From Pelomonas sp937871895 (GTDB lineage: Bacteria; Pseudomonadota; Gammaproteobacteria; Burkholderiales; Burkholderiaceae_C), in assembly GCF_046348265.1 (NCBI RefSeq), contig NZ_JAXMEO010000007.1: a stretch of DNA of 64,000 nucleotides. One strand, written 5' to 3'. The translations under genes were made by a program, and so were the position numbers. The notes below the pieces were generated by a model. It was not told where the DNA came from. It was given only the letters and a program-made list of their open reading frames with translations, and made no database searches. This document shows positions 44,269 to 51,135 of the stretch, piece after piece; the stretch's first letter is position 1, and every line of letters starts with the position of its first letter.

Positions 44269-44715
44269 TCAGCCCTCGCCTTCGTCAAGGCTTTCCAGGT
44301 CGGCCAGGTCCTTCATGCGGCCCGTGGCCCGCTTGTTGGTCTTGAAGTCGTCCAGGGCAATCACGTAAAGCGGTAGCCCGGCCACATCGACTTGCTCACG
44401 ACGTGCCCAGCAGGCTTCGAACTCGACGCCATCGATGGCTGTGAGCAAGTCGATGCGGCGCGGAGGCTGGCCAAGTTGAACAACGGTGTCGGGACCGAAA
44501 TCCGCCGCCGTCAGGCCCAGCGATGCAAAGCCAAAGGCCTGCAGGCTCAGCAGCAGACGTTCGATGTTTTGTGCGTCGGGGCGCACCCAGAAGTCGATGT
44601 CGCCGGTGTAGCGCGGATGCCCATGCGCGGCCAGCGCATAGCCGCCCACCAGCAAGTACTCAACGCCGTGCGCGTTGAGCAACTCGGCAAATTCTTTGAA
44701 GTCGCGGTTCAGCAT
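44269..44715 (-). CDS. Nucleotidyltransferase (MNT-like, DUF6036/AbiEii-like)
   Basis: The 148-residue protein contains YLLVGGYALAAHGHPRYTGD followed by IDFWV. This is the minimal nucleotidyltransferase pattern GG.(A)..H.. (S/T)..(D).D, with the metal aspartates in GDIDFW. Later segments RRIDLLTAIDGVEFEACWAR and LYVIALDDFKTNKRATGRMK followed by DLADLE are typical of the group found beside small helical proteins. Such enzymes serve as toxins or antitoxins in MNT systems, but neither role can be assigned here. The start at 44715 (MLNRDFKEFAELL) overlaps the end of the preceding small gene by 56 bases; a longer start at 44769 exists. Confidence 0.85.
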   Translation of the reverse strand: MLNRDFKEFAELLNAHGVEYLLVGGYALAAHGHPRYTGDIDFWVRPDAQNIERLLLSLQAFGFASLGLTAADFGPDTVVQLGQPPRRIDLLTAIDGVEFEACWARREQVDVAGLPLYVIALDDFKTNKRATGRMKDLADLESLDEGEG

Positions 44716-44857
44716 CTGGGTGCTCGGCGAAGCCGGCGTGTTCAAGCCGGAGTTGCTCCACGGCTGCAAGGCGCTCGGCGACCGGCCGTGAACGCCAGTA
44801 GGCCAAGTCCTCGGCGGCTTGACGGCCGCGCTTGGCGACTCGAACGATGGGCTGCAT
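44660..44857 (-). CDS. Small protein paired with the nucleotidyltransferase (putative toxin-antitoxin partner)
   Basis: This 65-residue protein begins MQPIVRVAKRGRQAAEDLAY and continues WRSRPVAERLAAVEQLRLEH, then AEPRLQRICRVAQRARR. Similar short proteins with a 'YW.s....RL.aIe.LR' core commonly precede nucleotidyltransferases like the next gene, so the two are likely a functional pair. AGGCGG lies directly before the ATG at 44857. The alternative ATG at 44872 overlaps the carboxylase stop (ATGA) and adds five residues. The function of the small protein is not known. Confidence 0.7.
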   Translation of the reverse strand: MQPIVRVAKRGRQAAEDLAYWRSRPVAERLAAVEQLRLEHAGFAEHPDAEPRLQRICRVAQRARR

Positions 44858-44868
44858 GCCGCCTATTG

Positions 44869-46872
44869 TCATGCGCTTGAGTCCGCGAGCGTCAGCAGCG
44901 CCGCGCCTTCTGCCACCGCGTCGCCCACGGCGTAGTTCAGGGCCTCCACCGTGCCGTCGCGCGGGGCGGTGAGGGTGTGCTCCATCTTCATGGCCTCCAT
45001 CACGGCCACGGTCTGGCCGGCCTGGACGCTGTCACCGGGCTTGACGTGCAGGGCGATGAGCTTGCCCGGCATGGGCGCGTTGAGGCCGCCTCGTTGGGTT
45101 TCATGGCTGACCACAGCCAGTGATGAAAGGCAGCGCAGCACGGCGCTGCCAGCGTCGGCAAAGACGTGGACCTTGTCGCCTTGGGCATAGGTGTGCAACT
45201 GGACGGTACGGCCTGCCAGGCTGAGTTGGTGCTGCTCGTGGTTTTGGGACTGCACCTGCAGCGCGTGCCGCTCGCCACCCACGCACAGCCATAGCGCACC
45301 ACTGGGGCTGTGCTGGACCTGCAGCTCATGGACGCCCTCGCCCACGGCCACCCGCAGGAACTGGGTCGCGGGCCCCGCGAGGCGCCAGCCGTCGCGCCGG
45401 CTCCAAGGGTCTGAGGTTTCCGCCGCAGTCTGCACGGCGCGCAGCTGCGCCACCAGGCCCGCCAGCGCAAGCGGCAGCGACAGGCCCGGGGCATCGAAGA
45501 GGGCGGCGCGCTCGCGTTCGATCAAGGCGGTGTCGAGCCGGGCCTCGCGGAAGGAGCTTGTCACCACGCAGCGCCGCAGGAAGGCCACATTGGTGTGCAG
45601 GCCCACCAGATGCGTGGCGGCCAGCGAGGCGTCGAGCCGGGCCAGCGCCTGGGCGCGGTTCTCGCCCCAGACGATGAGCTTGGCGATCATCGAGTCGTAG
45701 TGCGGGCTGATGGCATCGCCCTCACGCACGCCGGCATCGACCCGCACGGGGGCGCGCTCAAAGCGCACATGCGCGGGCCAGCGCACCACGTCGAGCCGGC
45801 CCATGGCGGGCAGGAAGCCGGCCTCGGCCTGCTCGGCGCAGATGCGGGCCTCGATGGCATGGCCCGTCAGGCGCAGTTCGTCCTGCCGCAGCGGCAGCGG
45901 CTCGCCCGCCGCCACGCGCAGCTGCCATTCGACGAGGTCCAGCCCCGTGACGGCCTCGGTCACCGGGTGCTCGACCTGCAGCCGCGTGTTCATCTCCATG
46001 AAGAAGAAGTCGCGCACGGCGCCTTGCGCGTCCTGCTCGACGATGAACTCCACCGTACCCGCGCCCACATAGCCCACGGCCCGCGCCGCCGCCACGGCCG
46101 CCGCGCCCATGCGCGTGCGCAGCTCGGCGCTGAGGCCCGGCGCGGGCGCTTCCTCCAGCACCTTCTGGTGCCGGCGCTGCACCGAGCAGTCACGCTCGAA
46201 GAGGTGGACGACCTGGCCCTGCCGGTCGGCAAACACCTGGATCTCGATGTGCCGGGGTTGCTGCACATAGCGCTCGATCAGCACGGCCGCATCGCCAAAG
46301 CTGCCCAGGGCCTCGCGCTGGCAAGCCGCCAGCTGGGCGGCAAAGTCCTCGGGCTGCGTCACCACGCGCAGGCCCCGCCCGCCGCCGCCCGCGCTGGCCT
46401 TGATGAGCACCGGGTAGCCCATGTTGTCGGCCTCGCGCTGCAGGTGGGCGGGGTCTTGGTCGGCCCCGTGGTAGCCCGGCACCAGCGGCACGCCGGCCGC
46501 TTCCATCAGCCGCTTGGACTCGGCCTTGCGCCCCATGGCTTGGATGGCCGAGGCCGGTGGCCCGATGAAGACCAGACCCGCGTCGGCACAGGCCTGCGCA
46601 AAGCCCTCGTTCTCGGACAAGAACCCATAGCCCGGGTGCACCGCCTCGGCCCCGGTCGCCAGCGCCGCCGCGATCACGCGCTCGGCGTTCAGGTAGGACT
46701 CACGCGGCGCAGCAGGCCCGATGAGCACCGCTTCATCGCAGGCCGCGACGTGCGCGGCGCCGGCGTCGGCCTCCGAATACACGGCGACGGTCCGCACGCC
46801 CATGCGCCGCGCTGTGGCCGCCACGCGGCAGGCGATCTCGCCTCGGTTGGCAATCAGGATCTTGCTAAACAT
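44869..46872 (-). CDS. Biotin-dependent acyl-CoA carboxylase alpha subunit (probably methylcrotonoyl-CoA carboxylase)
   Basis: The 667-residue protein carries biotin carboxylase, BT and biotinyl domains. MFSKILIANRGEIACRV opens it, VHPGYGFLSENEGFAQACA and KASAGGGGRGLRVV form the ATP grasp, FFFMEMNTRLQVEHPVTE is the core signature, and AVMEAMKMEHTLTAP holds the biotinylated lysine. It charges biotin with bicarbonate for a beta subunit. The nearby mvaB points to 3-methylcrotonyl-CoA (leucine degradation), but no beta subunit lies in the window and acetyl- or propionyl-CoA carboxylase cannot be excluded. The ATG at 46872 is the third copy of a duplicated start region; a GGAGACC lies before it. 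Confidence 0.93.
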   Translation of the reverse strand: MFSKILIANRGEIACRVAATARRMGVRTVAVYSEADAGAAHVAACDEAVLIGPAAPRESYLNAERVIAAALATGAEAVHPGYGFLSENEGFAQACADAGLVFIGPPASAIQAMGRKAESKRLMEAAGVPLVPGYHGADQDPAHLQREADNMGYPVLIKASAGGGGRGLRVVTQPEDFAAQLAACQREALGSFGDAAVLIERYVQQPRHIEIQVFADRQGQVVHLFERDCSVQRRHQKVLEEAPAPGLSAELRTRMGAAAVAAARAVGYVGAGTVEFIVEQDAQGAVRDFFFMEMNTRLQVEHPVTEAVTGLDLVEWQLRVAAGEPLPLRQDELRLTGHAIEARICAEQAEAGFLPAMGRLDVVRWPAHVRFERAPVRVDAGVREGDAISPHYDSMIAKLIVWGENRAQALARLDASLAATHLVGLHTNVAFLRRCVVTSSFREARLDTALIERERAALFDAPGLSLPLALAGLVAQLRAVQTAAETSDPWSRRDGWRLAGPATQFLRVAVGEGVHELQVQHSPSGALWLCVGGERHALQVQSQNHEQHQLSLAGRTVQLHTYAQGDKVHVFADAGSAVLRCLSSLAVVSHETQRGGLNAPMPGKLIALHVKPGDSVQAGQTVAVMEAMKMEHTLTAPRDGTVEALNYAVGDAVAEGAALLTLADSSA

Positions 46873-46996
46873 GGCGGGTCTCCGAGGCGATCTCGCCTGC
46901 TCGCCCGGCTGCGCCGGCCGGCATCCGATCTGCCGCTGGCGCGGCCTTGGCGGGGCCAAGAGCGCCTCGGTTGGCAATCAGGATCTTGCTAAACAT
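46865..46996 (-). CDS. Possible leader ORF 2, start-region duplicate of the carboxylase gene
   Basis: The frame from ATG at 46996 encodes 43 residues, nearly identical to leader ORF 1, beginning MFSKILIANRGALGPAKA and ending in ETRHV. The stop TAG (46867-46865) lies inside ATGTTTAG at the true carboxylase start (46872). Ribosomes finishing this ORF would be placed exactly on the carboxylase start. GGGGACCCGCC lies before its ATG. It may be an accidental product of the duplication, or it may tune translation. Confidence 0.45.
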   Translation of the reverse strand: MFSKILIANRGALGPAKAAPAADRMPAGAAGRAGEIASETRHV

Positions 46997-47120
46997 GGCG
47001 GGTCCCCGAGGCGATCTCGCCTGCTCGCCCGGCTACGCCGGCCGGCATCCGATCTGCCGCTGGCGCGGCCTTGGCGGGGCCAAGAGCGCCTCGGTTGGCA
47101 ATCAGGATCTTGCTGAACAT
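46989..47120 (-). CDS. Possible leader ORF 1, start-region duplicate of the carboxylase gene
   Basis: The frame from ATG at 47120 encodes 43 residues beginning MFSKILIANRGALGPAKA and ending in GTRHV. The first eleven residues equal those of the carboxylase. Its TAG (46991-46989) lies inside the next duplicate start ATGTTTAG, so translation could pass on by termination-reinitiation. GGAGACAACGC precedes the ATG, the best ribosome-binding site of the three copies, so this is probably the original initiation site. Whether the peptide is made or has any function is unknown. Confidence 0.45.
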   Translation of the reverse strand: MFSKILIANRGALGPAKAAPAADRMPAGVAGRAGEIASGTRHV

Positions 47121-47139
47121 GCGTTGTCTCCGAGGCGGC

Positions 47140-47730
47140 TCAGCGCACCGAGGGTGGCAGATAGCGCGTCGCCGTCAGCCGCTCACTGACAGCACAAGCC
47201 TTGGCGTCGCGCCAGCCAGCGGCGCGGAGCGCGGTGCGCACCGCGGCGTCCATGGCGCCGCCCTTGGGGTAGACGGCCCAGAGTGCCGGTACCGCAGCGC
47301 CTTGCAGTTGGCCCAGCAGCGCGGGCAACTCCGTGGGCTCGTGCAGCACCGCCAGCCACTGCGTCGCGGTCGCCGGCGAGGGCGCCGTGTGGCCTGCCAG
47401 TGCGTCGGCCAGCGCGGCGTCGGCCACCATCCCGAGCACCCAGGCCGGGCGCTCGGGCGCCAGGCCCAGCTTGGCGGCGAGGCTCTTGGGCGGCGCGGCG
47501 ATGCGGTCGGCCCATTTGCCGGCCTCGGGGGCGCCCAGCTGCAAGCTCACCGACTCCGGTCCCACGCTGAAGCACAGGGCATCGCCTTCCACCCGCACTG
47601 CCTCCAGGGCCGACAAGGGCCAACGCCGCTTGATCGCGCCGCGCAGGATCAGTTCGGTGGCTTCGAGCAGGGCTTTCGCGTCGGCGCGCTCGGCACCGAC
47701 GCAGGCATGGCAATTCGCTTCACGTCCCAT
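47140..47730 (-). CDS. Hypothetical protein
   Basis: The 196-residue protein begins MGREANCHACVGAERADAKA and has no signal peptide. The order of elements is a CHAC motif, helix ALLEATELILRGAIKRRW, then strand-rich segments, LGMVADAALADALAGH, LHEPTELPALLGQLQ and LWAVYPKGG. I do not recognise the family. The CHAC pair near the N-terminus could bind metal or be redox-active. It overlaps the end of the rhombosortase-like gene by 11 bases on the same strand, so the two are probably cotranscribed after glnE. Confidence 0.75.
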   Translation of the reverse strand: MGREANCHACVGAERADAKALLEATELILRGAIKRRWPLSALEAVRVEGDALCFSVGPESVSLQLGAPEAGKWADRIAAPPKSLAAKLGLAPERPAWVLGMVADAALADALAGHTAPSPATATQWLAVLHEPTELPALLGQLQGAAVPALWAVYPKGGAMDAAVRTALRAAGWRDAKACAVSERLTATRYLPPSVR

Positions 47731-48274
47731 GGCGCCCGATTCTGCTGCCAGCCCAGGCCAGCAGGCCAGCTCCGGCGCCGCAGAGGTGCGCCCAAGGCGC
47801 GAGCGGGAAGTCGAGCCCTTGCACGGTTTGCAGCGCTGGCCCCCAGGGCTGCTCCAGCACCAGCTTGACGGCCAGGCCCAGGGCGATGGCCGCGCCCACC
47901 CAACGCTCGCGCGCCGCCCCGCGCGCCAGCAGCGCGCACGCGGCGATGCTGGTGGCCGCATGCAGCACGCCCGAGAGCCCGCCATAGCTGACCAGGTCGG
48001 GCTTGAGCAGCAGCCCGAGCTGGGTGAGGGGCAGTGCGAGCCACAGCGCCACCGCATCGCGCGGGCCCAGGGCCGCGCGCCAGCCAAGCACAGCCAGTGC
48101 CGCGCAGCCAGCCAGGTTCATCGTCAGGTGCCAGGGCGTCCAGTGCACAAAGGCGGCGGTGAACACACGCCAGGGCTCAGTCAGGCTGCCCTGCCAGGCC
48201 AACGGGGTCGGTGGCAGCGCCTGGGCGAGCGTGGCGAGCAGGGCCCAGGCGGCGAGGCTGAGACCCCAGCTCAC
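47720..48274 (-). CDS. Rhomboid-family intramembrane serine protease, rhombosortase-like
   Basis: The 184-residue membrane protein has about six hydrophobic segments. HWTPWHLTMNLAGCAALA is the typical L1/helix-2 region, SYGGLSGVLHAATS holds the catalytic GxSG serine in helix 4, and WAHLCGAGAGLLAW holds the catalytic histidine of helix 6. The compact size matches rhombosortases, which process GlyGly-CTERM proteins, but no such substrate is in the window. The GTG at 48274 overlaps the glnE stop (GTGA), suggesting coupling; a GTG at 48295 would overlap glnE by 25 bases. Confidence 0.85.
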   Translation of the reverse strand: MSWGLSLAAWALLATLAQALPPTPLAWQGSLTEPWRVFTAAFVHWTPWHLTMNLAGCAALAVLGWRAALGPRDAVALWLALPLTQLGLLLKPDLVSYGGLSGVLHAATSIAACALLARGAARERWVGAAIALGLAVKLVLEQPWGPALQTVQGLDFPLAPWAHLCGAGAGLLAWAGSRIGRHGT

Positions 48275-51006
48275 CCGATGAACACCGCCCGCCACAAGGC
48301 CCGGATCGCTTCGCGCTGGGGTTGGAAGCGGGCCGCTGCCTCAGCGTCGAAGGCGGTGGACTGCTCATCGAGCCGGGCCCGGTGCTGGGCGCGGCGCAGC
48401 TCGCGGTAGGCGTCGGCTGCCGCGTGGCCGACGCCGGCGGGCAGCAGGCCTGCGGCTTCGCAGCGCTCCAGCAGGGCGATGTTGCCGGCATTGGCCAGCA
48501 GCTCGGGGTGCTGGCGGGCGTGGGCGAGCACCAGGGTTTGCAGCGCGAACTCGGCGTCCATCATGCCGCCGTCGCTGTACTTGAGGTCAAAGCGGCCGGG
48601 CTTGGGCGCCTTGGCCTGGCTGACCTTGTCGCGCATGGACTGCACCTCGGCGCGCAGCGCCGGCAGGTCGCGCTCGGCGGTCAGCACCTCACGGCGCACG
48701 GCCTCAAAGCGCTCGGCCAGCTCGGGGCAGCCGGCGCAAAAGCGCGCGCGGGTGATGGCCTGGTGTTCCCAGGTCCAGGCGGTGTTGCTGCCCCGGCCCG
48801 TCTGGTAGGCGGCAAAGCTGTCCATCGAGGTGACGAGCAGGCCCGAGTTGCCGTTGGGGCGCAGCGCGGTGTCGATGTCGAAGAGCTCGCCGGCCGAGGT
48901 GCGCAGCGTCAGCCAGGTGACGAGGCGGCGCACATAGGCGCCATAGACCTCGGAGGCGCGCTCGTCCTCGTCGTCAAAGACAAAGACCACGTCGAGGTCG
49001 CTGCCGTAGCCCAGCTCCTTGCCGCCGAGCTTGCCGTAGGCAATGACGGCAAAGCGGGGCGCCTCGCGGTGGCGGTTCTTGATGCGCGGCCAGACCCAGT
49101 CGAGCGTGCATTGCAGCGTGGCGTCGGCCAGCAGGGAGAGGTCGTCGGCCACCTGCTCCACGCTCAGCTCGCCTTCGACGTCGCGCACCAGGGTGCGGAA
49201 GATCTCGGCATGGTGGGCGCGGCGCAGGGTGTCGAGCAGGGCCTCTTCGTCGTCGGTCTCGCCGCTGCGCGTCCAGCCGGCGTGGCGGGCCTGCAGTTCG
49301 GCCAGATACGCGGCGGGCTCGAAGCGGCCATGCAAGAGGCGGGCGTCGGCCAGCTCGTCGATCACGCCGGGATGGCGCATCAGGTAGCGCATGGGCCAGC
49401 GCGCCACGCCCAGCAGGCTGAGCAGGCGCTGCTGGACCTGCGGGCGCTCCAGCAGCAGGGCGAGATAGCTCTCGCGGCGCAGCAGGGGCTCCAGCCAGTC
49501 CACAAAGCGCAGTGCGGCGTCTTCGCTGCATTCGCCGGCCGCCATGTGCTTGGCGGCCCGCGCAATCAGCTTGGCCAGGCGCTGGCGGCTTTCGTCCCGG
49601 AGCGCCGCCACGCGCGGGTTCTCGGCCAGCGCGCGCACACTGCGCGCCAGCGCCTCGGGCAGCTTGGCCAGGAAGTCCTCGGCGTCCAGCGCCGGCGGCG
49701 GGCAGCCGCAGCCGGTGCAGGGGCCGCCGGCGGCGGCGGCCTGCGGGGCGCCGTGCAGCAGCGCGTCGAACTCGGCGGCCACGAACTCGCGCACTTCGTC
49801 CAGGCGCTCCAGCAGCTGGCAGCTGTTGCGGTCACAGACGAGGCCGAGCGAGGCGGCGATCCAGCGCAGGTCGGCGTCTTCCTGGGGCAGGCAGTGGGTC
49901 TGCTGGTCGTCCAGGAACTGGATGCGGTGCTCGACCTGGCGCAGCAGCACGTAGGCGGCCTGCAGTTGCTCGGCGGTCTCCAGCTTCATCAGCCCGCGCG
50001 CCGCCAGGTGCTGCAGCGCCTTGACGGTGGAGCGGGTGCGGATCTCGGGGAACTGGCCGCCGCGCACCACCTGCATCAGCTGCACGATGAACTCGATCTC
50101 GCGGATGCCGCCGCGCGAGAGCTTGACGTCATTGGCCCGCTCGGGCCGCCCGGCGCAGCGCGCCTTGGCCTCGCTGCGGATCTTGCCGTGCAGCTGGCGC
50201 AGGCCTTCGAAGACGCCGTAGTCCAGGTAGCGGCGGTAGACAAACGGGCTGACCAGGTCGCGCAGGCCGCGGGTGCGCGGGTCGCCGGCGGCAGACAGGG
50301 GCGCCACCACGCGGCTCTTCAGCCAGGCAAAGCGCTCCCACTCGCGGCCCTGGACGAGGAAGTACTCCTCCAGCATGGCCAGACTCACGGCCGGCGGGCC
50401 GCTCTTGCCATTGGGGCGCAGCGCCAGATCGACGCGGAAGACCTGGCCGTCGTCGGTCACGTCGCCGATCAGGGCATAGAGCCGCTTGGCCAGCAGCGCG
50501 AAGTATTCGTGGGCGGTGATGGGGCGCGGGCCGTGAGTCTGGCCGTCGTCGTCATAGACGTAGATCAGGTCGATGTCCGACGAGACGTTCAGCTCGCGCG
50601 CGCCGAGCTTGCCCATGCCGACCACCCAAAAGGCGATTTCGCGGCCGGCTTCATCCTGCGGGGCGCCGTGGATTTCGTCGAGTTCAGCGCGGGCGGCGGC
50701 AAGGGCGCGGTCCAGCGTGATTTCGGCCAGGTGGGTCATGGCGGCCGTCACGTCGGCCATCGGGCAGCGCTGCTCCACGTCCAGCACGGCCAGGCGCTCC
50801 AGTACCAGGTGGCGAGCCACGCGCAGGGCAGCGGGCAGCGGCCGGCCGGTGGCCAACAGGGCGTCGATGAGCGCGTCAATCAGTGCCCGGTCAGGCAGGC
50901 CGGCCGGCAGCAGCGCCAGCTCGGCGGCGTAACGGCGCCGCACGCGCTGCACAAAACGGCTGTGTTCGGCCAGTGCCACGGGGGGGTGAAGAACGGTGGA
51001 TTTCAC
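48271..51006 (-). CDS. glnE: Bifunctional glutamine synthetase adenylyltransferase/deadenylase
   Basis: The 911-residue protein has two nucleotidyltransferase domains and a central PII-binding region. The N-terminal site, VVGMGKLGARELNVSSDIDL, removes AMP from glutamine synthetase. The C-terminal site, IAYGKLGGKELGYGSDLDVV, adds it. KLSRGGIREIEFIVQLMQVV and the aspartates of both sites are intact. A short insert near residue 432, GGPCTGCGCPPP, carries three cysteines and is not usual in E. coli GlnE. The start is GTG at 51006. It is divergent from the YhdP-like gene over about 130 bases. Confidence 0.96.
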   Translation of the reverse strand: MKSTVLHPPVALAEHSRFVQRVRRRYAAELALLPAGLPDRALIDALIDALLATGRPLPAALRVARHLVLERLAVLDVEQRCPMADVTAAMTHLAEITLDRALAAARAELDEIHGAPQDEAGREIAFWVVGMGKLGARELNVSSDIDLIYVYDDDGQTHGPRPITAHEYFALLAKRLYALIGDVTDDGQVFRVDLALRPNGKSGPPAVSLAMLEEYFLVQGREWERFAWLKSRVVAPLSAAGDPRTRGLRDLVSPFVYRRYLDYGVFEGLRQLHGKIRSEAKARCAGRPERANDVKLSRGGIREIEFIVQLMQVVRGGQFPEIRTRSTVKALQHLAARGLMKLETAEQLQAAYVLLRQVEHRIQFLDDQQTHCLPQEDADLRWIAASLGLVCDRNSCQLLERLDEVREFVAAEFDALLHGAPQAAAAGGPCTGCGCPPPALDAEDFLAKLPEALARSVRALAENPRVAALRDESRQRLAKLIARAAKHMAAGECSEDAALRFVDWLEPLLRRESYLALLLERPQVQQRLLSLLGVARWPMRYLMRHPGVIDELADARLLHGRFEPAAYLAELQARHAGWTRSGETDDEEALLDTLRRAHHAEIFRTLVRDVEGELSVEQVADDLSLLADATLQCTLDWVWPRIKNRHREAPRFAVIAYGKLGGKELGYGSDLDVVFVFDDEDERASEVYGAYVRRLVTWLTLRTSAGELFDIDTALRPNGNSGLLVTSMDSFAAYQTGRGSNTAWTWEHQAITRARFCAGCPELAERFEAVRREVLTAERDLPALRAEVQSMRDKVSQAKAPKPGRFDLKYSDGGMMDAEFALQTLVLAHARQHPELLANAGNIALLERCEAAGLLPAGVGHAAADAYRELRRAQHRARLDEQSTAFDAEAAARFQPQREAIRALWRAVFIG

Positions 51007-51135
51007 GGCGATGTGCTAGGGTCGCGTCCGCGTATCAGGGCAGCGCCTGGGGCAGCGAGTGTCCCTGTGCGCCACGCTCTTGAGCGCTCGTTCCGGCTTG
51101 TCTGCGTGCCCGTTTCGGCCTTTTCCCACTCTTTG

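Larger units (their letters stand above)
46841..47121. repeat. Tandem 124-bp repeat containing the carboxylase start region (two full copies and a partial third)
   Basis: Copies begin at 46841, 46965 and 47089, an exact period of 124. Copies 1 and 2 are nearly identical over 124 bases, with two clear differences (T/C near the ATG-proximal GGTCTCCG, and G/A in GGCTGCGCC). The third is about 33 bases long, with one mismatch. Each contains the complement of the first 11 codons of the carboxylase gene plus its ribosome-binding site. The unit also carries GC-rich palindromic strings (CCCGGCTGCGCCGG). The pattern fits a recent tandem duplication of the 5' end of the gene together with an interspersed palindromic element. 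Confidence 0.92.

Noticed and set aside
46841..47121. The 124-bp tandem repeats as a possible CRISPR array.
   Set aside because: There is no unique spacer between the repeats, the unit is too long, and it contains a coding start region.
48322..51135. The + strand frame of the YhdP gene stays open far upstream, across the whole antisense strand of glnE.
   Set aside because: glnE on the minus strand is a complete known gene; the antisense frame has no recognisable family and is a high-GC shadow. The real gene begins at 51136.
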